Virus record (IMG/VR): IMGVR_UViG_3300042520_001715
Span: 1 to 20,516 of that record
Direction: 5' to 3' (one strand)
DNA from: a virus
DNA length: 20,516 bases
Below the pieces are notes generated by a model that saw only the letters and a list, made by a program, of their open reading frames with translations, was not told the DNA's origin and did not search any database. Positions 7,675 to 14,114 of this stretch are shown here, piece after piece (position 1 is the first letter of the stretch; each line of letters starts with the position of its first letter). The translations under genes and the position numbers were made by a program.

Positions 7675-8103
7675 TCAGATTGTCTCCTGATATGCGATCA
7701 TGTAATCAAAAACGGTCAGGTAGCGATGTTCCTGTGAACCATCCGTCGGCCGCTCATCCAATGTCTGGATGCCTCCGGAAATCATCACAGATTCAATAAA
7801 CACACCACCCATTGCTCCGGTATAACCCTGCAGATTACTTGTCCTCACGGCTTCTGCGATCAGATTCGCACCGGCTCGTGTCGATGCAAACGCAGTGAAC
7901 TCAACTCTGCTTCTGACGATTCCTGCCAGTCCGTTAATCAAATGATCGTGAATGGTGCTGATGACTGTGTAAGTCAACGCTCCGCCAGTTCGTATTGTGT
8001 AGCCCTGTGGCAGCACGTCTGGATAGATCCGGCTTGACACCAGCGCCGCTACGCCGGTGTTCGCTGCTAGGTATCCTCGTACTGCACTGCCGATGTCCGC
8101 CAT
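7675..8103 (-). CDS. Tail completion protein (DUF3168 family)
   Basis: This 142-residue protein opens as MADIGSAVRGYLAANTGVAA and continues LVSSRIYPDVLPQGY, the family signature in which xALVxxRIYPxxxPQ follows a first helix. Then come ALTYTVISTIHDHLINGLAG and VRSRVEFTAFASTRAGANLI, with the alternating strand and helix of DUF3168. The C-terminus (QEHRYLTVFDYMIAYQETI) is the last beta-strand pair. Members act at the head-proximal tail end, as lambda gpU-type terminators do. It overlaps the gp10-like gene as TAATG and is followed 2 bases later by the tail tube gene. Confidence 0.85.
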   Translation of the reverse strand: MADIGSAVRGYLAANTGVAALVSSRIYPDVLPQGYTIRTGGALTYTVISTIHDHLINGLAGIVRSRVEFTAFASTRAGANLIAEAVRTSNLQGYTGAMGGVFIESVMISGGIQTLDERPTDGSQEHRYLTVFDYMIAYQETI

Positions 8104-8645
8104 TAGTTGGCCGCCTGTTTTGCGGCTGCATCAATTCCCGCTTTCAAACTTGCTTTTACTGCCGATGCTGCTGCCGATTTTGTTTCGTCCGCCGTTCGTT
8201 TGACGAATTGATTTACCTTTCGCACCGTTCCAGCATCGCGACCCCACAACACTTTTCGATTGTGATCCCGCGAAAACAGATTTCCGTGACCGCCTCCGTC
8301 ACTGTACGATGGTCCCACCAATCCCAGACGGCCGACGATTTGCCCGAATTTGCGTTGTGGACGCACGACAGAGCGAATCGTGGTTTTGAGCTTTTTGGCA
8401 CCACTCCATTTCTGTTTCGTTTTTGCTGACTGCTGTCGTCTGCCGTCCTGACTTTCTGGCGTGTTGGCAATCATTGCCGACTCAACCGGACGGCTGCCCG
8501 CCTCAATCGCTTTTGTCAAAACTGTTGTTTGCACCTCGTACACCAACTTCTGCAGCGACTGCACTAACTCATCACCGTTAATCAATTCCATGCCGACCGA
8601 CACGCCATGCCGTCGGCCGACAGTTTGTTTTCGAGGTCTGGCCAT
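8103..8645 (-). CDS. HK97 gp10-like neck/tail completion protein
   Basis: This 180-residue protein starts at ATG 8645, which overlaps the upstream stop as TAATG; an in-frame start seven codons earlier is not favoured. After a basic N-terminal tail (ARPRKQTVGRRHGVSVGMEL) comes the family helix GDELVQSLQKLVYEVQTTVL leading to AIEAGSRPVESAMIANTP, the usual gp10 motif. The middle is basic and Lys/Arg rich (SAKTKQKWSGAKKLKTTIRS). The end is an Ala/Lys helix (AAASAVKASLKAGIDAAAKQ). It lies between head closure and the DUF3168 protein, the standard order for neck assembly in HK97-like phages. It acts in joining head and tail. Confidence 0.8.
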   Translation of the reverse strand: MARPRKQTVGRRHGVSVGMELINGDELVQSLQKLVYEVQTTVLTKAIEAGSRPVESAMIANTPESQDGRRQQSAKTKQKWSGAKKLKTTIRSVVRPQRKFGQIVGRLGLVGPSYSDGGGHGNLFSRDHNRKVLWGRDAGTVRKVNQFVKRTADETKSAAASAVKASLKAGIDAAAKQAAN

Positions 8646-8992
8646 TACAGCACCACCGATTTGCAATAAAGTTCGCGATACCGATCCATTCCCTGCACCG
8701 GCTTAACGTAGACGATGTAGAATCGCTGCCCCTCGAAGTCGATCGCCATTTCTGGCGTGTAGCCGCTTCGGTACCGCACGGTGAAAATCGCACTGATACC
8801 AGCCTCCACCTGTCTACCTCTTGCTCCTTCTCCGCCAGTTGTCGGTTCCATCTTTGCCGGTTCATCGGCTAACCAACGATTGACCGTCACCACAGGCTGG
8901 CCAGCAGCGTCCTGAGTCGTAGTTTCCACGCTGACCGTGATGCGGTGCCGCATTGTCCCGAGCCGGAATTTTCGTTCAGGGCGAAACGTCAT
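8645..8992 (-). CDS. Head closure protein (SPP1 gp16-like, Phage_H_T_join)
   Basis: This 115-residue adaptor stops DNA leaking from the packaged head and joins the connector to the tail. It opens with RLGTMRHRITVSVETTTQDA, the RxRxxxxxxTxTxD-like pattern common to the family. A long inserted loop follows (EPTTGGEGARGRQVEAGISA). It then has FTVRYRSGYTPEMAIDFEGQ and FYIVYVKPVQGMDRYRELYC, the characteristic beta-barrel ending with R-x-x-x-x-L. Size and position between connector and gp10-like gene fit exactly. It overlaps the connector gene by ATGA and the next gene by TAATG. Confidence 0.85.
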   Translation of the reverse strand: MTFRPERKFRLGTMRHRITVSVETTTQDAAGQPVVTVNRWLADEPAKMEPTTGGEGARGRQVEAGISAIFTVRYRSGYTPEMAIDFEGQRFYIVYVKPVQGMDRYRELYCKSVVL

Positions 8993-9621
8993 GGATAACT
9001 GGCTCTCATTTTTTTGGCCACCAACGCCTCATAAGCTTTTCGTTCTCCCGGTGAAGCAATCATGTCTCTGTCTTCAAACCGATTCGCCAGGCTAAGCTTG
9101 ATTGCCATGCGATCCAATTCCGGACACGCGGCCGACGTCGTTCCATAGCCTGCCGTGTAAGTAATTCGCACGGCCTCACTACGATCCTGCAGCACAGGCT
9201 TTACAAATGTGTCCAGAAATCGCACCTCGTCGCCATTCAGATAATATTCCGACGAGGAAATAGTCTGTTCCGTTCCTGCGGCATCCATGTATTTGACCGA
9301 CGATATCGCAATGACCGGCCGAACCGTCAACGTGATGACCTCCAGCAGTTTTGGCAGCCGATGCTCGAGCGTGCGTGTGATCAGTGCTATTGACGTGTCT
9401 CGTTCCCATTCCTCACGCGCGGCCGCGATGATTGACACAAGTTCCGTGTCGTGGCTATCGTCGCTTGCCCCGATGCTGAGCTGTGCTTTCGCTTCTGCGA
9501 TCGTTACTGGTTCGCTGGTCGGTGGTGTCACTACTCTGACCGTGTGGCGAATCTCCTGATCCTTGATTCGCGTCGTTCGGCTCGGGTAATAATCTTGCCA
9601 CGTTGTTGCGTTGCAGAACAT
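8989..9621 (-). CDS. Head-tail connector, phiE125 gp8-like
   Basis: This connector protein sits below the portal. It has 210 residues from ATG 9621. The recognisable core begins at residue 31, VTPPTSEPVTIAEAKAQLSI, followed by DDSHDTELVSIIAAAREEWE, the helical opening shared by phiE125 gp8-type connectors. A beta region follows (AVRITYTAGYG with preceding DSAG-like turns), and the C-terminal helix MAIKLSLANRFEDRD is also typical. The 30 residues before the core (MFCNATTWQDYY) are not part of the family pattern. A GTG at 9531 matching residue 31 is therefore a rival start, but GGAGG supports 9621. The gene overlaps the small upstream gene by 167 bases and the closure gene by ATGA. Confidence 0.85.
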   Translation of the reverse strand: MFCNATTWQDYYPSRTTRIKDQEIRHTVRVVTPPTSEPVTIAEAKAQLSIGASDDSHDTELVSIIAAAREEWERDTSIALITRTLEHRLPKLLEVITLTVRPVIAISSVKYMDAAGTEQTISSSEYYLNGDEVRFLDTFVKPVLQDRSEAVRITYTAGYGTTSAACPELDRMAIKLSLANRFEDRDMIASPGERKAYEALVAKKMRASYP

Positions 9622-9706
9622 CAAACACACCTCCGCCTATCACATCCAACTGGAACCGAGAACCCATACGATAACCGCGCCAGTCCTGCATTAACTCGAC
9701 TTGCAT
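9455..9706 (-). CDS. Small conserved phage protein of the connector region
   Basis: The ATG at 9706 begins an 83-residue frame whose first 43 residues (QVELMQDWRGYRMGSRFQL, then GGGVFDVLQRNNVARLLPE) match the style of a widespread short phage protein with a KVxxLxDWxGYxxG opening and a DVLxxRxxA end. In most phages that protein stops at about 55-65 residues. Here it runs on as a hydrophilic Ser/Asn/Arg-rich tail (SGDSPHGQSSDTTDQRTSND) that overlaps the next gene. It overlaps the end of the glycosyltransferase gene by 16 bases. Its role is unknown. The first half is convincing as protein; the tail may be fixed mainly by coding in the other frame. Confidence 0.6.
   Translation of the reverse strand: MQVELMQDWRGYRMGSRFQLDVIGGGVFDVLQRNNVARLLPEPNDANQGSGDSPHGQSSDTTDQRTSNDRRSESTAQHRGKRR
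9630..9634 (-). promoter_or_regulatory. Ribosome binding site deciding the connector gene start
   Basis: GGAGG lies 8 bases before the ATG at 9621 on the minus strand. This is the strongest Shine-Dalgarno match near the connector gene and favours ATG 9621 over the GTG at 9630, which lies only next to the motif. It sits inside the coding sequence of the upstream small gene, so ribosomes must load within an already translated mRNA. Confidence 0.6.
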
Positions 9707-10353
9707 GATTCAATCCATTCGTTCGGGTATGCGTGCACAGCTTCGTATGAGGTAGGGTCCACCATAACAACCATTTCCTCGAGATGTCCGATTCGCGTCT
9801 GGGGATCGAGATAGACGGTGTTGCCGGCTTTCTCCCATTGCTTCCAAAACCAGATGTCGTCATCGATTCGCAGATCACCCCATTCGCCGTGTTCGTCTGG
9901 CTGTGACCAGAACCAGGGCTTTGGTACGTCCTTTAGTTTTCGCAGATCGATTACGGTTAGGCCGAAGTGTGCGGTTGAGACCTGCAACGGCTCGCCCGTT
10001 ACCTCGACTGATGATTTTCCTTTGATGCTCGCCAACATCGTCTTATTGCCACGTCGGATCTGCATTGATGCGAGTGCGTCAATGTGCGGATTTGCTTCAA
10101 GCGTTCCAAGCAGCCGCATGATGTCTGAATCTGTGAACAGAGAATCTCCATCACAGATCACAGCAATATCCACTTCGCGTTCTACGGCCTGCTGCAACAT
10201 CCGCTGCATGCATTGGCCATAGAACACACCTTGCGAATCCTGTAGAGGAATCTTTGCGGATACAAATGCCGCATCAATGTGGTCTCGACAGAGTCCGTTG
10301 ATATATCGCGGCGATGTCATCATCCCGCACACTTTGACAGATTTTAAGGTCAC
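9691..10353 (-). CDS. Glycosyltransferase-like protein (GT-A fold) in the head operon
   Basis: This 220-residue protein starts at GTG 10353, with GGAG 7 bases upstream. After a first strand (SVKVCGMMTSPRY) comes a helix-rich segment, then VDIAVICDGDSLFTDSD at 61-77. CDGDS supplies the metal-binding DxD of GT-A glycosyltransferases. HFGLTVIDLRKL at 129-140 is an acceptor-side strand. DLRIDDDIWFWKQWEKAG at 160-177 gives the acidic D/E cluster, and DPQTRIGHL at 183-191 the late His that often completes the metal site. The protein fits soluble, single-domain phage glycosyltransferases. It lies between head genes, so glycosylation of a virion protein or host surface component is possible. It is not a DNA glucosyltransferase by any motif I can see. 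The substrate is unknown. Confidence 0.75.
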   Translation of the reverse strand: MTLKSVKVCGMMTSPRYINGLCRDHIDAAFVSAKIPLQDSQGVFYGQCMQRMLQQAVEREVDIAVICDGDSLFTDSDIMRLLGTLEANPHIDALASMQIRRGNKTMLASIKGKSSVEVTGEPLQVSTAHFGLTVIDLRKLKDVPKPWFWSQPDEHGEWGDLRIDDDIWFWKQWEKAGNTVYLDPQTRIGHLEEMVVMVDPTSYEAVHAYPNEWIESCKSS

Positions 10354-10382
10354 TCGTTTGCTCCGGGTGTTGTGAGAATGTT

Positions 10383-10826
10383 TCAGCCAATCGCGACGAA
10401 GTCCGCCTGTCCTGTGGTGCCTGATGGGTTCGTGTCCAGCACCAAATCAGCCACTGCCGACAGTGCTACCACACTGTTCGTGGTGTGAGTGCCAGGCGTC
10501 GCGAACAGGCGGATATAACGCTTTCGCGTACCGTCCTGATTCACATGAAATTTTGCGACACGCCCGGCTGTGGTCGACAGTGTGACCGACAGCTGCATCG
10601 TGGTTGTCGAAATGTCTGTGAAGTCGGTTGTGGTTGTGGTGTCCGATTCCTGAATCTTGACCACGACCGGAGCGGCGTTTGTGTTTGCTGCTGCTGAAGT
10701 GGTAAGAATGATCGTCGCGTAATCCGCGTTACGCATATCAACAATGGATCCAGCAACCGTGGCAGTTGCGGCTGCCGTCTGCGATGACAGTGCAATCACT
10801 GCCTGAGTCATTTGATTCGGTTTCAT
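10383..10826 (-). CDS. Hypothetical beta-rich protein downstream of capsid (decoration candidate)
   Basis: This 147-residue protein starts at ATG 10826 with AAGG 7 bases upstream. It is very rich in Thr, Ala and Val (about 15-85: VIALSSQTAAATATVAG, then DTTTTTDFTDISTTTMQLSV). It has a central basic stretch, DGTRKRYIRLFATPG, that reads like a beta-strand core, and it contains no cysteine or membrane helix. Proteins of this length and composition directly after the major capsid are often head decoration or minor capsid proteins, which is the role I suggest from position. Hairpins in the 105-base gap upstream probably lower its expression relative to capsid. I do not recognise a named family. 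Confidence 0.65.
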   Translation of the reverse strand: MKPNQMTQAVIALSSQTAAATATVAGSIVDMRNADYATIILTTSAAANTNAAPVVVKIQESDTTTTTDFTDISTTTMQLSVTLSTTAGRVAKFHVNQDGTRKRYIRLFATPGTHTTNSVVALSAVADLVLDTNPSGTTGQADFVAIG

Positions 10827-10869
10827 GTTTTTACCTTATGAAAATGATTTCGTTTTGTTCTCAGAAAGA

Positions 10870-10911
10870 CCGGAACGCCAGCGAACCAGCGTTCCGGCCG
10901 GGTCCACCCGG
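10870..10911 (-). other. Tandem hairpins after the capsid gene
   Basis: CCGGAACGC (10870-10878) and GCGTTCCGG (10889-10897) form a perfect 9-base inverted repeat with a 10-base loop. A second repeat, CCGGG/CCCGG around TCCA (10898-10911), lies directly next to it. Both fall 21-62 bases past the capsid stop. On the minus strand the large hairpin is followed by TCTTTCTGAG, a poor T-run, so partial termination, attenuation or 3'-end protection of capsid mRNA is more likely than full termination. Confidence 0.6.
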
Positions 10912-10931
10912 AGCGACGAGTGGGTCAGTTA

Positions 10932-12281
10932 TCAGCCCATCTGAATCATCAGCAGCGGACCTGCAGCCGAAGCCGTTCCGCGTTCATGCACGTTGATGTC
11001 GAAACGCTCCGTCACTCGCAACGCCAAAGCGTCCTGAGCAAAGTACAGCGATTCGTCAGCCCGCAGCGTCACGCCGCGACGTGTGCCCATCGTGGCAGCC
11101 ATTGCCAGATCACCGAAGTAGGCAATCTTGGTTCCGGACGATGCCGTTGACGGCAGTGTCTGAATAAACCGCACTGGATAGCCAAGAAACTGCAGCACAG
11201 GGCCGCTTCCCAGATCTTGCACGGTGTTTCCACCGGCAGCCATCTGCAGGCGTCCCATAGACGCATGGTAGACGGCTTTGTGCACGTACCACGCTGGCTG
11301 AATGCCTGGGAATTCTGGCAGTTTGCCGACGGCTTCCTGAAACGTGCCGATCAGCAAATTGGACAGGGCCGTAACGCCGGTTGCCGTGACGATTGACCCT
11401 GCAGCCAGGGCATTCGCCACACCCGTGATACCTCCGAACGTGCTGGTAGCATCACCGAGAAAACCGCACTGGTCTTCACGGACTGCCAGAGCGTAGGCAA
11501 ACTCCCGAGCGTAGTAATCCGCGACTGAAATGATTGAATCTTCATTCAGTTCGCTGGAATACTGCGTCAGAGCAGCCAATTTCTTGGCTTCCAGTCGCAC
11601 TTGATCCAATGCGGTGACGGATGTCGTGATCGTGTCATTCTGTCCCACGAAATACGTGGTGAATCCAGACACGCGACGAGGAACAAGCGAAACGTCTGAA
11701 GTCATTGGCCAGTTCATGGCGTAACGCCGGAACATGCCGAATTCCTCCTTCAGGTCGATGAGAGCGTTTTCCAACACTTCCGGGACGAGGTAGCCGCCAT
11801 TGCTGTTGTCGTCGCTGCTGTGCTGCATGGATACGCCATGATCCTGCAGCCACATTTTAGACTTCTGATCACCACCGATGGCAGCCATCAAGAAACGGCC
11901 GGTCAGATAGGCGTTAGCTTCTGCGTCTGGCCCCTTGAAGTGCTTGACAGTGCCGTGACGCTTCGCAGTCGCGGGGACTTTGACGCGAGGCGGGTCTGCC
12001 GTGGCAATTGCCGTGCTATCGGTCTGGCCGCCGACTTCAATTGAGCCGATCGAGCGAACTCGAGCGGCTGAATTCTGCGACATCCGTGCCGCTCGCTTTT
12101 CGTCTGCGTAGAGTTTCTGCAGAACTCCGGGCTTGTCGTCCGTGCCCTGAATGCGATCAACTTCAGCAGTTTCTTCTGCCGTCAGATCGCGGTTCTCCTC
12201 TTTTGCCAGAGCAACAATTGCGTCGACTTTGCCAAGCTCTTCGTCGATCTGCTCACGAATTACCTTGAGATTCCAAATCAT
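10932..12281 (-). CDS. Major capsid protein, HK97 fold
   Basis: This 449-residue protein builds the icosahedral head. The start is taken at ATG 12281 because AAGGA lies 9 bases upstream; GTG 12287 is the alternative. Residues 1-70 form a charged helical segment (IREQIDEELGKVDAIVALAK) typical of the delta/scaffold domain cleaved by the maturation protease. The mature domain opens around NGGYLVPE at 161-168, a hallmark of this family. Later come LDQVRLEAKKLAALTQYSSE at 225-244, the WYVHKAVYHASMGRL helix at 331-345 and the family-typical C-terminal run VTERFDINVHERG at 423-435. The exact cleavage point cannot be read. It is separated from upstream genes by a terminator and its own promoter, and is followed by tandem hairpins. 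Confidence 0.94.
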   Translation of the reverse strand: MIWNLKVIREQIDEELGKVDAIVALAKEENRDLTAEETAEVDRIQGTDDKPGVLQKLYADEKRAARMSQNSAARVRSIGSIEVGGQTDSTAIATADPPRVKVPATAKRHGTVKHFKGPDAEANAYLTGRFLMAAIGGDQKSKMWLQDHGVSMQHSSDDNSNGGYLVPEVLENALIDLKEEFGMFRRYAMNWPMTSDVSLVPRRVSGFTTYFVGQNDTITTSVTALDQVRLEAKKLAALTQYSSELNEDSIISVADYYAREFAYALAVREDQCGFLGDATSTFGGITGVANALAAGSIVTATGVTALSNLLIGTFQEAVGKLPEFPGIQPAWYVHKAVYHASMGRLQMAAGGNTVQDLGSGPVLQFLGYPVRFIQTLPSTASSGTKIAYFGDLAMAATMGTRRGVTLRADESLYFAQDALALRVTERFDINVHERGTASAAGPLLMIQMG

Positions 12282-12287
12282 TTTCAC

Positions 12288-12437
12288 GGTTCCTTGAGTC
12301 GTTGTTATGCCGACTCAGGCCATGAAAAAAGCGGCGCAAAAAGTCGGCGAATTGGTTTCGCTTTGACTTTTCCGGCCGCTAACGAGTTGCTCAGAAAATT
12401 CGTGTTCGATGCGGGATGTCTCCCCCGCGTGATTGTG
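12288..12437 (-). other. Capsid leader region with potential RNA structure
   Basis: About 150 bases lie between the predicted promoter and the capsid start with no plausible ORF. On the minus strand there is a GCGGG/CCCGC pair (12428-12411) near the transcript 5' end. A 7-base inverted repeat GCCGACT/AGTCGGC (12348-12342 with 12315-12309) encloses 26 bases containing a T-rich run. A Shine-Dalgarno AAGGA precedes the ATG at 12281 by 9 bases. The structures could stabilise the capsid mRNA or tune its translation; no known riboswitch class is recognised. Confidence 0.4.
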
Positions 12438-12467
12438 ATTCTAGGCTACTTCCGTCAGTTATGTCAA
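12438..12467 (-). promoter_or_regulatory. Sigma70-type promoter for the capsid transcript
   Basis: On the minus strand a perfect TTGACA (12467-12462) is followed after 18 bases by TAGAAT (12443-12438), five of six matches to the -10 consensus. Transcription would start near 12431, about 150 bases ahead of the capsid ATG. It sits 14 bases past the stop of the small zinc-knuckle gene. The placement, just after a terminator and before the most abundantly needed protein, is what a dedicated capsid promoter should look like. Confidence 0.72.
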
Positions 12468-12481
12468 TATATTTTTGCGAC

Positions 12482-12673
12482 TTAGCACTTACCGCCGCAT
12501 TGAGGACAAATACCGGGGTTTCGACCACCGGCACAAATCAGCCAGACGATCAGCCATAATCCGCCGGTGAGCAAGCTTAGCAATAAATGCAGTACATGGT
12601 TTGCTGTCCGCACATCCGCGACAACTCGCTTGTGGCATTGTTTACAGTTACGAGCTTCTTTAATCATCGCCAT
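12482..12673 (-). CDS. 63-residue zinc-knuckle membrane protein
   Basis: The start at ATG 12673 is set by GGGAG 7 bases upstream; an earlier in-frame GTG (12703) lies inside the terminator hairpin and is unlikely. The protein has CKQC at residues 10-13, then a hydrophobic stretch at about 26-49 (HVLHLLLSLLTGGLWLIVWL at 26-45), then CPQC at 56-59 and a final Cys at 63. Two CxxC knuckles flanking a hydrophobic segment is the arrangement seen in LITAF-like membrane-associated zinc domains and in small unassigned phage proteins. Joint zinc binding with the hydrophobic part in the membrane is inference. It is isolated between the terminator and the capsid promoter, so it may be read by terminator read-through. 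Holin, exclusion or assembly-membrane roles are possible and not shown. Confidence 0.75.
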   Translation of the reverse strand: MAMIKEARNCKQCHKRVVADVRTANHVLHLLLSLLTGGLWLIVWLICAGGRNPGICPQCGGKC

Positions 12674-12685
12674 AACGAGTCTCCC

Positions 12686-12728
12686 AATAAAAAACCCGCT
12701 CACGAGTGGTCAGGCTCGTGGCGGGTTT
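12686..12728 (-). terminator. Intrinsic terminator after the protease gene
   Basis: Read on the minus strand, AAACCCGCCACGAG at 12728-12715 pairs with CTCGTGAGCGGGTTT at 12706-12692 around an 8-base loop, with one bulged base. Six Ts follow directly (12694-12689), then ATT. This is a textbook Rho-independent terminator, 96 bases after the protease stop. It would limit packaging-gene transcripts from running into the capsid genes. On the plus strand the arm is followed only by a short T-run, so termination there should be weaker. Confidence 0.88.
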
Positions 12729-12823
12729 CTTAACACGGCCGGAACCGCATTATTTATTGTTTACCATTTCTGACCAAATGGCTGTGCTGCAATCGTAAGT
12801 TTAGCAGGCCCACTGATCAAGCG

Positions 12824-13492
12824 TTATCGGCCGAACATCGCTTTTAATTGTTGGAGTCGTATTTCGCGTGATGCAATTACTGCGGGAGTCCTGCTGCCTG
12901 CGTGCGGCTCATGAGGGTGAGTCTTATCAGGCTTTCCGCCATACATCGCTTTGGCAAACGCTGGCGCGTCGACGACAATATCACCGACCTCTGTGGCAAA
13001 GCCGGCAGCGACTGCCTCAGAGGCTGTGTACCATGTTTCCGCGTCAAGGATTTCTTTAACTGCGTTGCGGGTTTTCTTTGTTCGTTCTGTGTAGGCGTCA
13101 AGAATGGAATCGCGATATTTATCCAGCACGTCGGCCGTTTTGCGAAGCTCTTCTGCAGATCCCATGGCCATCGTCCAAGGATTGTGCACCATCATCATCG
13201 CGTTTTTTGCCATGACGACACGATCACCAGCCATGGCGATGTAGCTGGCGATTGAGTAAGCTGATGAATCCACTACGACGTCAACGCCGCCCTGATGCCG
13301 CTTGAGTGCGTTGAAGATTGCCCGCCCTTCGTCGACGCTGCCACCAGGTGATGAAATTCGCAGCGTAACTCTGCGCCCAGACATTTTGGCCAAATCAGGC
13401 AGCACTGTGGATGCGTCGATCATTCCCCAGAATGAGGAACCGATAGCGTCATAAAGAAAGATTTCGCCTGTTTCGTGATCAGCTTGGTACAT
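12824..13492 (-). CDS. ClpP-like head maturation protease
   Basis: This serine protease of the ClpP/SppA-like fold is expected to process capsid and scaffold parts during procapsid maturation. With the start at ATG 13492 (AAGG about 9 bases upstream) it has 222 residues; TTG 13528 and ATG 13522 are alternatives with longer overlap of the upstream gene. The glycine-rich oxyanion segment is ISSPGGSVDEG at 46-56. The nucleophile is S83 in AYSIASYIAMAG, the histidine H103 in MMMVHNPWT, and the third member probably D150 in EILDAETWYTA. ETWYTASEAVAAGFATEV is the standard phage ClpP signature. A Pro/His-rich tail follows the core. It lies upstream of the major capsid gene but is separated from it by a terminator. 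Confidence 0.93.
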   Translation of the reverse strand: MYQADHETGEIFLYDAIGSSFWGMIDASTVLPDLAKMSGRRVTLRISSPGGSVDEGRAIFNALKRHQGGVDVVVDSSAYSIASYIAMAGDRVVMAKNAMMMVHNPWTMAMGSAEELRKTADVLDKYRDSILDAYTERTKKTRNAVKEILDAETWYTASEAVAAGFATEVGDIVVDAPAFAKAMYGGKPDKTHPHEPHAGSRTPAVIASREIRLQQLKAMFGR

Positions 13493-14114
13493 AGTTTGCG
13501 ACCTTTTCGACAAAAGAGTCATGGACAAAAATGGAATTGACTCGTGTCGTCCCGAGTCGCGTGTAACTGTGCTCGGCCGCGATTGCTTTCAACGTCGCAG
13601 CGTTATTCTGAATTGTGAACCCATCACTTAACTGTTCACCCAGTAACCAGCTAGGAACTTTTTGAACGATATCCGCATTTTCCGGATGACATCGGTCAAA
13701 ATGCTCCACCATCACGATGTGCGGAGTGCATCTTGAGAGAACCTCGTCCAGAATAATTGAATCAATACTGTCGACGTCAATTACAACCAGCAGCGGAAAC
13801 GGTGCGAACTCTTTTACATTGTCCGGCACGAATTCGCCTCGATGTGTCGCTTTTGGGTATCTGACTATGAGCATACCAAGCGATTGTGAATCTATTTCAA
13901 ACAACAGGCACTCATTGCCGCTTTTGTAAAACGGGGCGATTGTCAGCGGTAGCGTCTCGCCGTTTCCTGCTCCTATTTCTACACATTGGCCATCCATCAC
14001 ACCGATGGCTGCGGTTATTGCCAGCAAAATACGCTGCTCGCCAAATTGCCAGCCACCGGCTTCCTTGCACAACCATTCGAATTCCGGCCGATCCGCTACA
14101 AAACCCTGATTCAT
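13479..14114 (-). CDS. SAM-dependent methyltransferase-like protein in the head operon
   Basis: This 211-residue protein has a Rossmann-type methyltransferase layout. Motif I is CVEIGAGNGE at 44-53 (SAM-binding glycine loop). An acidic position follows the second strand at E74 (LLFEIDSQS), and VVIDVDSIDS at 110-119 stands where the catalytic-side motif IV is expected. The spacing resembles FkbM-type or related small-molecule/protein methyltransferases; no DNA methylase motif (DPPY or NPPF) is visible. It sits between portal and maturation protease, overlapping the portal by ATGA. It overlaps the protease gene by 14 bases if the protease starts at 13492. The target is unknown; a capsid or surface-sugar modification is a guess from context. 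Confidence 0.65.
   Translation of the reverse strand: MNQGFVADRPEFEWLCKEAGGWQFGEQRILLAITAAIGVMDGQCVEIGAGNGETLPLTIAPFYKSGNECLLFEIDSQSLGMLIVRYPKATHRGEFVPDNVKEFAPFPLLVVIDVDSIDSIILDEVLSRCTPHIVMVEHFDRCHPENADIVQKVPSWLLGEQLSDGFTIQNNAATLKAIAAEHSYTRLGTTRVNSIFVHDSFVEKVANYVPS

Noticed and set aside
12482-12703. GTG at 12703 as start of the zinc-knuckle gene.
   Set aside because: It falls inside the terminator hairpin. ATG 12673 has GGGAG 7 bases upstream.
12792-12820. Possible promoter TTGATC, 17 bases, TACGAT on the minus strand.
   Set aside because: Only four of six matches in each box, and it is directly followed by a strong terminator. Recorded as a weak possibility only.
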